From Chitinophagales bacterium (GTDB lineage: Bacteria; Bacteroidota; Bacteroidia; Chitinophagales; JADIYW01), in contig JAMLHI010000002.1 of NCBI GenBank assembly GCA_023957235.1, positions 139,836 to 203,835 of the forward strand: a stretch of 64,000 bases of DNA, read 5' to 3'. Below the pieces are notes generated by a model, which did no database searches, had not been told where the DNA came from, and saw only the letters and a program-made list of their open reading frames with translations. The translations under genes were made by a program, and so were the position numbers. Numbering within the stretch: position 1 is the first letter of the stretch; each line of letters starts with the position of its first letter. Below are positions 51,191 to 61,531 of this stretch, in pieces.

Positions 51191-51418
51191 TTAGTGCTTA
51201 GTATCTAATTCTCTATCTCTAATCAAAAAGATTCCCAAAATTAAAGTAATAAAAGCCACAAAAAATGGATAGAAAACTCCAGCTTGTGCCATTGACTCCA
51301 ACCCTTTAGAACTGTTATAATCTAAATAAGCTGAACTATTCCAATACAAAAATGTATTAATTGTAATTACTCCTAAACTTAAAATTGTAATTGCTATACC
51401 AAAAACACGTGTCATCAT
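51191..51418 (-). CDS. Small two-helix membrane protein
   Basis: A 75-residue protein of unknown function with two hydrophobic helices (FGIAITILSLGVITINTFLYW and GVFYPFFVAFITLILGIFLI) and the extracytoplasmic loop NSSAYLDYNSSKGLES. No family is recognised. It has its own terminator, so it is probably transcribed alone. It is separated from the Wzm gene by about 190 bases. Confidence 0.6.
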   Translation of the reverse strand: MMTRVFGIAITILSLGVITINTFLYWNSSAYLDYNSSKGLESMAQAGVFYPFFVAFITLILGIFLIRDRELDTKH

Positions 51419-51575
51419 ATCAAATCAAATTTTGACCAAAAATAAAGTATTTATTCAATAAGAAAAAATAAACGCAAAAAAATTATCTATAAGTATAAAA
51501 CTCTAGTCCAATACAATTATTGATTAGAAGAAAAAGTATTGATTACCTTTTGCAATCCCTCTTAAACAATCAGGC

Positions 51576-54500
51576 TTATCTTTCCAAATGTATAAAACCA
51601 TTCTGCTGGACGATAGACTGATTGTGCGCTTCCACACCTTCTAAAATATAAAAATATACTCCTTCAGGAACTTCATTTTCTTTGAAAGTTCCATTCCAAT
51701 ATTCGGAAGCATCTTGCGATTCAAAAACTATATCTCCCCATCGATTGATGATTTTGACGTAATAATCAGATAAACATTCTGTACCTTTCAAACGCCATCT
51801 ATCATGTATTCCATCGTTATTAGGGGTAAAGAAATTAGCACCAAAAATTTGGCAAGAATTTACGCTGACAGTAATATTTGCTTTCTGAACACATCCATTG
51901 TCACTAGTACCTGTGACTGTATATTGGGTCGTTGACAATGGTCTGACAACTATTGAGGCAGTCGATTCTCCAGTACTCCACAAATAAGAAATAGCTCCAC
52001 TTGCAAATAAGGTGACTGGGTTGCCTGGATTAATGATTGTATCCGTGCTATAAGTCATTTGAAGAGCCGGCAAAACTGATATATTGTCAATAACTAAACT
52101 ATCACAACCTTGACTACTTAAATATTTATGTACGATTACAGTATCCTTTGTAATAAGAGTATTCATATATTCTACTCCATAACAAATATTCAAATTGCGT
52201 TCTGTTATCTTTTGGCTGACTGCTTTGATTTGCAAATGGACTGTGCTATCACAACCATAAAAAGATTTTAAATTTAGATGCAATAAAGTATCCTTCTCTA
52301 TGACCACCTGATAAACTATACTACCAAGACACGCACTTTGTTGAACCGTATGTTCATATCTAGGATAAAACTTTAAATGATATTCAATCGTACTGTCACA
52401 ACCATATTGATTGGAATATTTAGAAACAAATATCGTATCTCTGTAATAGTTCACACTACCCACTTTAATGGCTTTCCCATCACAACTATTCAGTTCTTTG
52501 ATTTCATAAAATCTTTCAATCAAGCTAACATTTAATATCACCAAACTATCACAACCAAAAGCACTGTGAAACTTGTATGAAAACTGCCCTCCAGTCTTGA
52601 TGATTATATTTCCCAAAGCTATGCTATCACCTTGACATAAATTGCGGTTAAAAGACTGCTGATACACTGGTCTGACTGTTATTTTTGTCGTTACTACACT
52701 GTCACAACCTCCAGTACTACTTAAAGTATCCATATAAGTGCCAGTTGTAGTATATATATTGTTGCCAATCACTATACTATCCCCTTGGCATAAATTAATA
52801 GTTTGACTATAAGTAATCACGTCTTGTATCATCAGTTTCAACTTGATAATACTATCACACCCAAATACTGAGCGAAGAGTATCTGTATAAAGCCCTTGCT
52901 GATTATATGTATTTGAACCAATAGTAATACTTTGACCTGTGCAGATTGTTCTAGTGATTTGTTCAGTTGTTGGGTTTTTTATAGTCAAAACAGTAGTAAC
53001 AATGCTATCACATAAATTATTGTTTATCAAGGTATCATAATAGGTTCCCGTTACCGAATAAAAATGTGAACCTACCTGAAACTTTTGCCCTTTACACAAA
53101 GTCGGTGTTAAAGTCGTATGAGATTTAGAAGCGATATTTAGCTGAAGGTAAACTGTACTATCACAACCATTCTTAGCTTTCAATATGGTAGTAAAATATC
53201 CTGAAGAAGTATAAACTGAATCTCCCACTACAAAAGACTTTCCTTCACAAATAGTTGTATTTACTGTCTGTGAAACCTTGTCAAGAATAGTCAAATTCAA
53301 GTTGACGATACTATCACAACCAATGATACTTTTTAGCGTGTCTGAATAATAGCCAGTTGAAGAATACACATGATTACCTAGAGAATATGATTGACCATAA
53401 CAGAGCGTAGCAAAGAGTTCTTTGATGGTAGGAGCATAAAATGTAACAATTAATGTCACTATACTATCACAACCCATTTGGCTTACAAGCGTATCTTTAT
53501 ATACTCCATTCTGTTGAATATCTATGCCATTCCAATGGTAAACTTCCCCCTGACAGAGATTGATTTTTCTTGAAATACTATAGGCATTGGTGACTGTCAA
53601 ATGAGTAGTAACAATGCTATCACAATTGGAATGTGAATTTAAAGTATCTATATAGGTTCCACTGACAGAATAAAATTTATTACCTACTTGAAAGGAAGAA
53701 CCAGCACAAATGACCGGTTCTAATATTGTTCTTTCTCTCGGGATAACAGTTAGATTAGTTACCACAATACTATCACATCCTTTTGACGACTTCAAAGAAT
53801 CAGTATAAACTCCTGAAGTTGTGTAAGTATGTATGCCGACACTCACTTTCTCCCCTTCACAAATAATTGGATTTAATTGGACAGTAGTGGGATTAATCAC
53901 TTTCAACTTTAATGTAATAATACTGTCGCAACCTTGTGCATTTTCAAAAACATGCTCATAATTTCCTGATGCAGTATAAGTTTGACCCGCAAAAACATAA
54001 GATTGTCCTTTGCATATTTCTTTATTGATAGTCAAAGTATCTAGTTTCAATACATTCAATTGCAAATGAATGATGCTATCACATCCAGCAGAAGTATTGA
54101 GTGTGTCATGATAAAGACCTGAAGTATAATAAGTATGATTACCTACAGTGTAAGAAGCACCATAACATACAGTTACATTGACAGTCCTTTCAACATTATT
54201 GATAATAGATAATTTCAAAATCAAAATACTATCACAATTCTGATGAGAATTTAATGTATCCTGATAAGTTCCAGCTTGAGAATAGGCTTGTCCATTCCAT
54301 AAATAAGATTTCCCTTGACAAACTGAAGCTATTGTTTCATTCACTACAGGTTCAATAACAGTCAGTTGAGTAAAAACAATACTATCACAACCGATACTAG
54401 TCTTCAGTGTATCTATATATTGACCAGATAACACATAAATATGAGATCCTACTATAACTGATTCTCCTTTACAAATAGTAATATTCTGGCTTGATTGTAA

Positions 54501-54896
54501 TTTGGGGAGGATATTCAATTGTAAATACACTATACTATCACAATCATTTACCGTACCTAGATGAATCTCATAAAGTCCGCTTTCTGTATAAGTATTTCCT
54601 CCAGCGTGATAGGTACTACCATTACATATTGTAACAGATTTTTGAACAATATAAGAAGGATTTACATTCAAATTTAAAGTAACGATACTATCATCTCCGT
54701 CAATATTGAACAGCGAATCAACATAAACCCCTTCATTTACTAGTTCTTTTCCATTAAAAATATATTTTTCTCCTTGACATATTGTGGCTTCAATATTCGT
54801 ATAAGAATCTTCAGCTTTTAACTGAGGTGTGATAAATATCATTATGATAAACATAATAATGATTGAACACAGCTTGGAATATTGGGTATTGAACAT
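51576..54896 (-). CDS. Secreted protein of 18 short Cys repeats with CHU_C (T9SS type B) C-terminus
   Basis: An 1106-residue protein with a signal peptide (LCSIIIMFIIMIFITPQLKA). From about residue 38 to 925 it consists of 18 units of about 49 residues, each carrying C-x-G-x-S/Y near the start, a G-x-H-x-Y-x-x-G-x-Y-x-D-T-L middle and the strongly kept G/N-C-D-S-I/V/L strand. The repeats have about two Cys each. A short Ig-like segment (AISYLWSTGESTASIVV) follows, and the C-terminus (FTPNNDGIHDRWRL, NRWGDIVFES, YWNGTFKENEVPEGVYFY) is the CHU_C type B T9SS domain. It is likely a surface stalk or adhesin. Confidence 0.92.
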   Translation of the reverse strand: MFNTQYSKLCSIIIMFIIMIFITPQLKAEDSYTNIEATICQGEKYIFNGKELVNEGVYVDSLFNIDGDDSIVTLNLNVNPSYIVQKSVTICNGSTYHAGGNTYTESGLYEIHLGTVNDCDSIVYLQLNILPKLQSSQNITICKGESVIVGSHIYVLSGQYIDTLKTSIGCDSIVFTQLTVIEPVVNETIASVCQGKSYLWNGQAYSQAGTYQDTLNSHQNCDSILILKLSIINNVERTVNVTVCYGASYTVGNHTYYTSGLYHDTLNTSAGCDSIIHLQLNVLKLDTLTINKEICKGQSYVFAGQTYTASGNYEHVFENAQGCDSIITLKLKVINPTTVQLNPIICEGEKVSVGIHTYTTSGVYTDSLKSSKGCDSIVVTNLTVIPRERTILEPVICAGSSFQVGNKFYSVSGTYIDTLNSHSNCDSIVTTHLTVTNAYSISRKINLCQGEVYHWNGIDIQQNGVYKDTLVSQMGCDSIVTLIVTFYAPTIKELFATLCYGQSYSLGNHVYSSTGYYSDTLKSIIGCDSIVNLNLTILDKVSQTVNTTICEGKSFVVGDSVYTSSGYFTTILKAKNGCDSTVYLQLNIASKSHTTLTPTLCKGQKFQVGSHFYSVTGTYYDTLINNNLCDSIVTTVLTIKNPTTEQITRTICTGQSITIGSNTYNQQGLYTDTLRSVFGCDSIIKLKLMIQDVITYSQTINLCQGDSIVIGNNIYTTTGTYMDTLSSTGGCDSVVTTKITVRPVYQQSFNRNLCQGDSIALGNIIIKTGGQFSYKFHSAFGCDSLVILNVSLIERFYEIKELNSCDGKAIKVGSVNYYRDTIFVSKYSNQYGCDSTIEYHLKFYPRYEHTVQQSACLGSIVYQVVIEKDTLLHLNLKSFYGCDSTVHLQIKAVSQKITERNLNICYGVEYMNTLITKDTVIVHKYLSSQGCDSLVIDNISVLPALQMTYSTDTIINPGNPVTLFASGAISYLWSTGESTASIVVRPLSTTQYTVTGTSDNGCVQKANITVSVNSCQIFGANFFTPNNDGIHDRWRLKGTECLSDYYVKIINRWGDIVFESQDASEYWNGTFKENEVPEGVYFYILEGVEAHNQSIVQQNGFIHLER

Positions 54897-55001
54897 ATCT
54901 GTTTCTAAATGCTTAAACGCATAAAATTACAAAACATCTGAACTCTATGAATAATATTTAAAGATATTTACTTCATATTGAGTAAAGATATTCTTGAATG
55001 A

Positions 55002-56495
55002 CTACAATTTGAGCCATTGAGGCAAATGAAAACGATTTATATTTTCATTGACAAGTGCTAACAAATCTTTTGAGATCTGCGTTTTTTTCAAAAAAACAAA
55101 TACTGCAACTGAACCCAAAAAACTCTTCACTAAAATTGAAAAAATAGGATGTATAATTTCGGGAATAAAGAACAAAAACAAACCTAAAATGAGATAAAAC
55201 AATATCACTTTCAATATTTGAACATCAAAGACATTATAATTAAAGAACCTTTTAAAGACAATAAATTTTATCACTACAATTATGCTCGTACAAATCAATG
55301 TTGCTAATGCAGCACCTAGAAGTCCATATTTAGGAATAAAAATAAAATTAAACCCCACTGCTAAGCCCATCAAAATGATAATGTATAATAAATTGAAAAT
55401 ATAATATTTTGATGCTAAAATAATCTCATCATTGCTACCTGCAAGCATTTCAATGATTTTGGATAATCCCAAAAATACTACTACGGAAGTTCCACTGACA
55501 TAGAAATGACCATTTGGCATGACTTCATAAATAGATTTAACATTTGAAATTAAAATCACAAAAATAAATCCACTTACAATCATCAGATTTAGAATCGTCT
55601 TATAATGAATCTGAAACACTTTATCCATTTCATTGTTTTTTACAAAGACCCTGATGATGGGTGCCGAAGAAGGCAAAATGACCCTTTTGGGAATCTCAAT
55701 AATAGTTGCCATAAACAAAGCAATCGTATATATTCCTACGCCTTTCAATCCATCCATAGAGCCTAACATGATCATATCTATGCGAATAGCAATAACCGAG
55801 GCTAATCCAGACAAAATAGTCAAAAAACCAAATTTGGATATATTGATTTTCTGCTGACGGTTGAATGCTGGCAATTTGAATTTGAAAACAAATAATTGAC
55901 TATACTTTAAGTATAATAAAATCAAAAAGCCAATCACAACATACATCATATAATGTAAGTAGATATAAGTCTCAAACGTGAACAGATGTAGAGCATAAGC
56001 ACCCAAAAGGATAAAAATTCCAATCCTAATGACTACTTCTTTAAAAAACACGGTGACATGATATCTACCATGAATAATACCAAAATATTCAATCAGCGTT
56101 GCCAAACTCAAAAATATAGACACTATATAAATCCACCAATAATAGGGTAAAATAACAGGAGAATTTTTCTGGTAATAGAAATCAAATATTGGATGAAATA
56201 ATACAAACAATAGTAAAAAGAGTAATGCACCAATAATCGCCAAAACAAAAGAAAAATTAAAAATTTCTTGCTTATCTTGAACATGTGTAAAATACCTGTT
56301 CATAATATGAAGAGCACTTAAATCCAATACTGGATAAACAACAGCAATCACTGAAAATATCAAATTGATCAACCCTATCTGTTCAGGCAATAAAACATAA
56401 GGCATAATAATCATCACATTAATAAATCCAAGTAATATCCCCAAATAATTGGCAATTAGACCTATACTGCTTTGCTTGACTATCGAACTCATCAA
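55002..56495 (-). CDS. Wzx-type polysaccharide flippase / oligosaccharide transporter
   Basis: A 497-residue membrane protein of the MOP superfamily with about 14 helices. It opens IVKQSSIGLIANYLGILLGFINVMIIMPYVL, the classic start of Wzx/RfbX-type flippases, and later has LSGLASVIAIRIDMIMLGSMDGLKGVGIYTIALFMATIIEIPKR. It moves lipid-linked glycan units across the inner membrane. It lies 19 bases from the MATE gene stop on the same strand and may be co-transcribed with it. Confidence 0.88.
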   Translation of the reverse strand: MMSSIVKQSSIGLIANYLGILLGFINVMIIMPYVLLPEQIGLINLIFSVIAVVYPVLDLSALHIMNRYFTHVQDKQEIFNFSFVLAIIGALLFLLLFVLFHPIFDFYYQKNSPVILPYYWWIYIVSIFLSLATLIEYFGIIHGRYHVTVFFKEVVIRIGIFILLGAYALHLFTFETYIYLHYMMYVVIGFLILLYLKYSQLFVFKFKLPAFNRQQKINISKFGFLTILSGLASVIAIRIDMIMLGSMDGLKGVGIYTIALFMATIIEIPKRVILPSSAPIIRVFVKNNEMDKVFQIHYKTILNLMIVSGFIFVILISNVKSIYEVMPNGHFYVSGTSVVVFLGLSKIIEMLAGSNDEIILASKYYIFNLLYIIILMGLAVGFNFIFIPKYGLLGAALATLICTSIIVVIKFIVFKRFFNYNVFDVQILKVILFYLILGLFLFFIPEIIHPIFSILVKSFLGSVAVFVFLKKTQISKDLLALVNENINRFHLPQWLKL

Positions 56496-56514
56496 TTGTA
56501 AATATAATAGATTA

Positions 56515-57861
56515 TTAGGCTATATGATTTTTCTGAAGCTCCATCTTCTTTATTTGCAAATAGAATCTCAAGTTCATTAAAATAGAAGATACTGTCAGTC
56601 CTAATACTAGACCTATCCAAATTCCAAATGCTTCCATCTTAAATTGAACTCCTAAAAAATATCCAAAAGGAAGCCCTATTACCCAATAGGCGATTGAAAC
56701 ACTGATGGTTGGTACTTTTACATCTTTGATTCCACGTAACAATCCAACTCCTATCGCTTGAGTTGAATCTGAAATTTGAAAAACTGCTGCAAAGAGCAAC
56801 AATTGTCCTGCTAGTATCACCACTTCTGTATCCTGATTGAATATATATGGCAGCTGTCCATGAAAAATGACAAAAAATAATGCAAATACTGTCCCAAATG
56901 TAGCCCCAAGTATTAAAGTACTGAACCCTATTGCTTTCATCTTTTGAATCTCTCCTCTGCCATAAGCATTGCTTACTCGAATTGAGCCTGCTGTAGAAAG
57001 CCCGAAAATTATCATGAATGTGAACGAGGCAATGCTCATTGCTATCTGATGAGCCGCTTGTTGGGTGGCTCCAAACCACCCTATAATAATTCCTGAAACA
57101 GAAAAGGCACCTACTTCCATACCGTATTGCATGGCACTAGGGATACCCAGTTTCAAAATTTGAAAAAACGTATCTTTCCTGAGCACCCAGACTTCCTTTC
57201 TAATAGCTATATACTGTTGAAATTTATGATATTTCAATATCACTACAAGCATAACAATAGCCATAATAACACGAGTTATCAGCGTAGCAATACCTGCTCC
57301 CTCTAACTCCATTCTAGGAAAACCCCAATGACCAAAAATCAATAACCAATTTAAAAATACATTGACAGGCAATGACATTAAAGATAAAAACATAGCAATT
57401 TTAGTCATTTCTAATGCATCGCAGAATTGTTTCATTGATAAGAAAAATACCATAGGAATCAAAGACCATCCCATCACTTTCAAATAAGGAATCGCAAGTT
57501 CAACTACTTCTTTGTCCTGACCTAAATGATAAATGATATTATTTGAAAAATATATTCCTATAGCAATAAAAGTAGCTATTATCGTGCACAATATCACTCC
57601 ATTAAAAAGCGTATGACTCACCTGGCGAATATTACCCTGACCATTGGCAATAGCTATAAGAGGAGAAAGGGCCATCGTCAATCCTATTGTAGCTATCATT
57701 GGTATTCCTATCACATTGGTCACTAGTGCCGATGCAGCAAGTTGTAAATAATCAATAGCACCTACCATAGCTGAATCTATCAAACCTAAGGCCATTTGGG
57801 TAACATTTCCCAATATGATAGGCAAAGCGATTCTTAATGTATTTTTCAGTTCTATTTTCAT
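56515..57861 (-). CDS. MATE-family multidrug exporter (NorM type)
   Basis: A 448-residue transporter with about 12 helices in two halves. The N-terminal half starts LRIALPIILGNVTQMALGLIDSAMVGAIDYLQLAASAL and the second half has ILKLGIPSAMQYGMEVGAFSVSGIIIGWFGATQQAAHQIAMSI, the paired motifs of NorM. It exports cationic drugs by Na+ or H+ exchange. It is encoded upstream of the flippase, with 19 bases between them, probably as one transcription unit. Confidence 0.92.
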   Translation of the reverse strand: MKIELKNTLRIALPIILGNVTQMALGLIDSAMVGAIDYLQLAASALVTNVIGIPMIATIGLTMALSPLIAIANGQGNIRQVSHTLFNGVILCTIIATFIAIGIYFSNNIIYHLGQDKEVVELAIPYLKVMGWSLIPMVFFLSMKQFCDALEMTKIAMFLSLMSLPVNVFLNWLLIFGHWGFPRMELEGAGIATLITRVIMAIVMLVVILKYHKFQQYIAIRKEVWVLRKDTFFQILKLGIPSAMQYGMEVGAFSVSGIIIGWFGATQQAAHQIAMSIASFTFMIIFGLSTAGSIRVSNAYGRGEIQKMKAIGFSTLILGATFGTVFALFFVIFHGQLPYIFNQDTEVVILAGQLLLFAAVFQISDSTQAIGVGLLRGIKDVKVPTISVSIAYWVIGLPFGYFLGVQFKMEAFGIWIGLVLGLTVSSILMNLRFYLQIKKMELQKNHIA

Positions 57862-57965
57862 GGCACAAAAGTAAATGGCTTTTTAGATTTTTCAATTAAC
57901 GAATTAATATAAGCCTGTTATATCATCGCTAATCTTCTATTAATTGAAGCAATAAAATCATTACA

Positions 57966-59336
57966 TTAGGACTTAATGACAGTCAGAACAACAACATTTT
58001 TGGTATGCTCAGTCACTTTAAATCTATCATCTATTCTGTAAGGCAGAACCCAAAATACTTTTTCTTTACAAAACAAAATTGGGGTGCGTTCTCTCTCAGC
58101 CAGAGGAATTTGTTCATCTTTAAAAAACTTTGATAATTTCTTTTTGCCTACTTTGTCTGGATTCTGTTTTTTGCCCATTCCGAAAGGATAGAAATAATCA
58201 CCAGCTTCAGCAAATCTTATTTTTATTGGAAACTCAATTTTGTCAGCATCCAAATAAGCATATTTTGATGATTGACGGATATTTAATTTACCAATTGGGC
58301 ATATACGAACATCTATTTTACATTCATTGAAAATGATCTGTTGGGGCCATTTATCAAAAGTAATAAAAGAAGTCAGCTCAAAATTTAAAGGAAGAATATA
58401 AATAGATTTTTTATCTAATATGATTCGAGATGTAGAAGACAGAAATGTCTGTCCAGACGCATTTTCCTTTTTCAAGCCTTTTACTGTACTCAAAATCTCT
58501 TTAACTTGCTCTTTACCAAAAGAATATGGCGACAGTAACTCATAAAACAAAGTATCACAAGAAGGATGGTTCAATAAATAGGTAAAAAAAATCTGATATC
58601 CTTCTTTCCATGGCTGCATCACCTTTTTGCGAATGCGGTCAATATATTCATTAAACACATATTCAGCTTCTCTCATGCGCTGTGAAAAGTCACTAAACTC
58701 CTGAAGATAATTGGGGTTCAATTGTGCGATTAAAGGGCTGATTTGATGGCGAATCAAATTTCTTTTATAATGAGAAGTAGCATTTGAACTATCTTCTCTG
58801 AAGGCTATTTGATGTTCTTGAATATAAAGATCAATTTGTTCTCTAGATACATTCAGCAATGGGCGTAATATCTTATCATTTTTATCTAACATCCCTTTTA
58901 AACCATGAATGCCAGTACCATTTATCAGGTTTAACAATATAGTTTCATATTGGTCATCTTGATGATGCGCAACTAGGATAAGATGCAATCCATGTTTGAT
59001 GCGAATCTTTTCCATCCATTCGTACCGCAGCGTTCTTGCAGCCATCTGAGTTGAAACGCCTTCTTGTTTTGCAAATACTTTGGTATCAAACTTTATAGTA
59101 TGAAAAGGCACATTTATATTCTTACAATACGCTTCTATAAAAGACTGATCACCATCAGACTCCTCCCCTCTCAATTGAAAATTGCAATGAGCCACTTCAA
59201 TGAATTTATATTCCAATTGATGCAAGGCATGTAATAAAGCCATTGAATCCCTACCACCGCTACATGCAACAAGGATTGGAGTAGATTTAGAGAACCATTT
59301 GAAGGAAACAATGGCATTTTGGAGGTCCATTTGCAT
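57966..59336 (-). CDS. tilS: tRNA(Ile)-lysidine synthetase
   Basis: A 456-residue essential enzyme that converts C34 of the tRNA(Ile) CAU anticodon to lysidine. The PP-loop ATP-binding motif is ACSGGRDSMALLHAL (SGGxDS at about residues 26-31). The family blocks HCNFQLRGEESDGDQSF, HHQDDQYETILLNLINGTG and RHQISPLIAQLNPNY follow. The C-terminal TilS domain is present (IRFAEAGDYFYPFGM, KKKLSKFFKDEQIPLAERERTPIL). It is complete. Confidence 0.94.
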   Translation of the reverse strand: MQMDLQNAIVSFKWFSKSTPILVACSGGRDSMALLHALHQLEYKFIEVAHCNFQLRGEESDGDQSFIEAYCKNINVPFHTIKFDTKVFAKQEGVSTQMAARTLRYEWMEKIRIKHGLHLILVAHHQDDQYETILLNLINGTGIHGLKGMLDKNDKILRPLLNVSREQIDLYIQEHQIAFREDSSNATSHYKRNLIRHQISPLIAQLNPNYLQEFSDFSQRMREAEYVFNEYIDRIRKKVMQPWKEGYQIFFTYLLNHPSCDTLFYELLSPYSFGKEQVKEILSTVKGLKKENASGQTFLSSTSRIILDKKSIYILPLNFELTSFITFDKWPQQIIFNECKIDVRICPIGKLNIRQSSKYAYLDADKIEFPIKIRFAEAGDYFYPFGMGKKQNPDKVGKKKLSKFFKDEQIPLAERERTPILFCKEKVFWVLPYRIDDRFKVTEHTKNVVVLTVIKS

Positions 59337-59368
59337 TAAATAAAGTTTACCAATAGATTTAATATAGT

Positions 59369-59695
59369 TTAAATATCCATTTCTAATTGAAGATTTTGAA
59401 AAGCATTTTGCAATTCACTCAATGCATGAAAATCATTATTTTTCTTAGCTATATCTATTCCCATTTTATAAATTTCCAATGCTTTATTCTCCTGACTATC
59501 ATATTCTAAAAGCTTACCCAAGTGATAATAGACTCCAATATAATCTGGATTCAAGTCAATAATTTGATAAAAATATTGCTGCGCACTCTGAATATCACCT
59601 ATTTTTTCCAGCTCTTTTGCAAGTGCAAAGATAGTAAATACATCCTCTTTCCTTTCTTGGAGAAGAACTTTTAGTTTTTCTAACTTGTTAAACAT
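59369..59695 (-). CDS. Small TPR protein
   Basis: A 108-residue cytoplasmic protein with two or three tetratricopeptide-like helix pairs (FTIFALAKELEKIGDIQSAQQYFYQIIDLNPDYIGVYYHLGKLLEYDSQENKALEIYKMGIDIAKK). No signal peptide or enzymatic motif. Located upstream of tilS by 32 bases on the same strand; divergent from etfB. Its partner is unknown. Confidence 0.75.
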   Translation of the reverse strand: MFNKLEKLKVLLQERKEDVFTIFALAKELEKIGDIQSAQQYFYQIIDLNPDYIGVYYHLGKLLEYDSQENKALEIYKMGIDIAKKNNDFHALSELQNAFQNLQLEMDI

Positions 59696-59755
59696 TATAA
59701 TTAATCCTTAAAAATGTATATTTTCGCAAAGTTTAAATAAAATTCATTCAAAAAT

Positions 59756-60499
59756 ATGAAATTCTTAGTATGCATTAGTTTAGTGCCAGATACAACTACA
59801 AAGATTTCTTTTGTAGATAACGACACTAAATTTAACAACGATAAGGTTCAGTGGATTCTGAATCCTTATGATGAGTGGTACGCTTTAGTGCGTGCATTGG
59901 AATTAAAAGAAGCTAATGGAGGAACAGTGACTGTTATTAACGTAGGTCCTGCTGCTAATGACCAGGTTATTCGTAAAGCACTAGCAATTGGAGCTGATGA
60001 TGCAATTCGTGTTGATGGCTCTGACGAATTAGATTCTTATGGTATTGCTGCAAATATTGCTGCTGTAGCAAAAGATGGTGCTTATGATGTGATTTTATCT
60101 GGAAAAGAAACTATCAGCTATAATGGTTCTAATATTGGAGGTATGGTAGCTGAAATTTTGAATCAACCATTTGTTTCTTATGCAACAAGTTTAGACTTAA
60201 ACGGAAATACTGCTAAAATTTCTCGTGAAATTGAAGGTGGTAAAGAAATCGTTGAAGTCAATACTCCATTTGTATTGAGTGCTGCAAAAGGTATGGCTGA
60301 GCAAAGAATTCCTAATATGAAAGGAATCATGCAAGCAAAAACCAAGCCTTTGAAAGTAGTTCCAACTATTGCATTACCTACATTGACTTCAACTGTGAAA
60401 TATGAATTGCCTCCTGCAAAAGCTGCAGTGAAACTCATTTCTCCAGACAATGTAGAGGAACTTGTAACATTATTACATAACGAAGCTAAAGTGATATAA
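59756..60499 (+). CDS. etfB: Electron-transfer flavoprotein beta subunit
   Basis: A 247-residue ETF beta subunit. It opens MKFLVCISLVPDTTTKISFVDND, with LNPYDEWYALVRALELKE, VTVINVGP, ALAIGADDAIRVDGSD and YDVILSGKETISYNGSNIGGMVAEILNQPF, the family's AMP-binding and recognition-loop blocks. It pairs with EtfA to carry electrons from acyl-CoA dehydrogenases to the quinone pool. The alpha gene follows after 4 bases. This subunit shows more G and C than neighbours, as highly expressed genes often do. Confidence 0.95.
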   Translation: MKFLVCISLVPDTTTKISFVDNDTKFNNDKVQWILNPYDEWYALVRALELKEANGGTVTVINVGPAANDQVIRKALAIGADDAIRVDGSDELDSYGIAANIAAVAKDGAYDVILSGKETISYNGSNIGGMVAEILNQPFVSYATSLDLNGNTAKISREIEGGKEIVEVNTPFVLSAAKGMAEQRIPNMKGIMQAKTKPLKVVPTIALPTLTSTVKYELPPAKAAVKLISPDNVEELVTLLHNEAKVI

Positions 60500-60503
60500 T
60501 CTC

Positions 60504-61475
60504 ATGTCAGTATTATTTTTAATAGACGTTGTAAAAGGTCAAGTAAAAAAGGATGGCTTAGAAGCTGCTTCTTATGCTGCTGCTATCGCAAATCAATTAG
60601 GAACTGAAGCTGTCGGTTTGGCTTTAGGATCAATCAATGATAACCAACTTGCTGAAATAGGCGAATATGGTGCAAAAAAAGTAATTCATGTTGCTGATGC
60701 AGCTTTAGATAATTTTGACTCAGGAGTTTATACTTCAGTTGTAGCTGAAATTGCTAAATCTGCTGGTGCATCTGTAATTGTAATCTCACAAAACTCAACT
60801 GGTAAAGCAGTAGCTCCAAGATTATCTGCAAGATTACAAGCAGGATTGGTTTCAGGTGCTGTTTCATTGCCTGACACATCTAATGGTTTTGTGGTGAAGA
60901 AAACTGCCTTCTCTGGAAAAGCATTTGCATTTGTTAAAGTTGAAACTGAAATAAAAATTGTCGGTTTAGTTCCCAATGCTTTTGGTGCTGTAAAAACTGG
61001 TGGTTCTGCGACTGTTGAATCTGCATCTGCAAGTATTCCTTCTTCTGGCGTAAAAGTTCTTGAAGTAAGCCGTGCTGTTGGAGATACCTTACCATTGCCT
61101 GAAGCAGAACTAGTAGTTTCTGCTGGTCGTGGTATGAAAGGTCCTGAAAACTGGGGAATTATAGAAGATTTAGCTAAAGTTTTAGGTGCTACTACTGCAT
61201 GTTCACGTCCTGTAGCTGATATCGGATGGAGACCTCATCACGAACACGTAGGACAGACAGGTGTGGCTATTCGTCCAAACTTGTATATTGCTGTGGGTAT
61301 ATCAGGTGCAATTCAGCATCTTGCTGGTGTCAACCAATCAAAAGTAATCGTTGTTATCAACAAAGATCCAGAAGCTCCTTTCTTTAAAGCTGCTGATTAT
61401 GGTATCATAGGTGATGCTTTTGAAGTGGTCCCTAAATTGACAGAAGCTATCAAAAAATTCAAAGCTGCTCAATAA
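60504..61475 (+). CDS. etfA: Electron-transfer flavoprotein alpha subunit
   Basis: A 323-residue ETF alpha subunit. The C-terminal FAD-binding domain is complete: VVSAGRGMKGPENWGIIEDLAKVLGATTACSRPVADIGWRPHHEHVGQTG, then YIAVGISGAIQHLAGVNQSKVIVVINKDPEAPFFKAADYGIIGD. The N-terminal half has the Ala-rich adenine-nucleotide-like fold. Its start is 4 bases after etfB, so both subunits are made at equal levels. A strong terminator follows at 61495-61527. Confidence 0.96.
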   Translation: MSVLFLIDVVKGQVKKDGLEAASYAAAIANQLGTEAVGLALGSINDNQLAEIGEYGAKKVIHVADAALDNFDSGVYTSVVAEIAKSAGASVIVISQNSTGKAVAPRLSARLQAGLVSGAVSLPDTSNGFVVKKTAFSGKAFAFVKVETEIKIVGLVPNAFGAVKTGGSATVESASASIPSSGVKVLEVSRAVGDTLPLPEAELVVSAGRGMKGPENWGIIEDLAKVLGATTACSRPVADIGWRPHHEHVGQTGVAIRPNLYIAVGISGAIQHLAGVNQSKVIVVINKDPEAPFFKAADYGIIGDAFEVVPKLTEAIKKFKAAQ

Positions 61476-61494
61476 ATTTTGAGTTGAGATTTAA

Positions 61495-61527
61495 TAAAAA
61501 ACCCTTGAGCAATCAAGGGTTTTTTTA
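61495..61527. terminator. Bidirectional intrinsic terminator after etfA
   Basis: ACCCTTGA (61501-61508) and TCAAGGGT (61513-61520) pair perfectly with flanking A/T extensions, giving a run of T on both strands. It serves etfA and the convergent esterase gene. Confidence 0.85.
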
Positions 61528-61531
61528 TTGA

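Noticed and set aside
51576..54896. Regular repeats considered as a CRISPR-like array
   Set aside because: They are protein-coding units of about 147 bases in one intact reading frame with diverged sequence and no spacers.
56639..57079. 146-codon minus-strand frame inside the MATE gene
   Set aside because: It lies in a different frame of the same strand within a complete MATE transporter and has odd composition rich in Ser and Cys.
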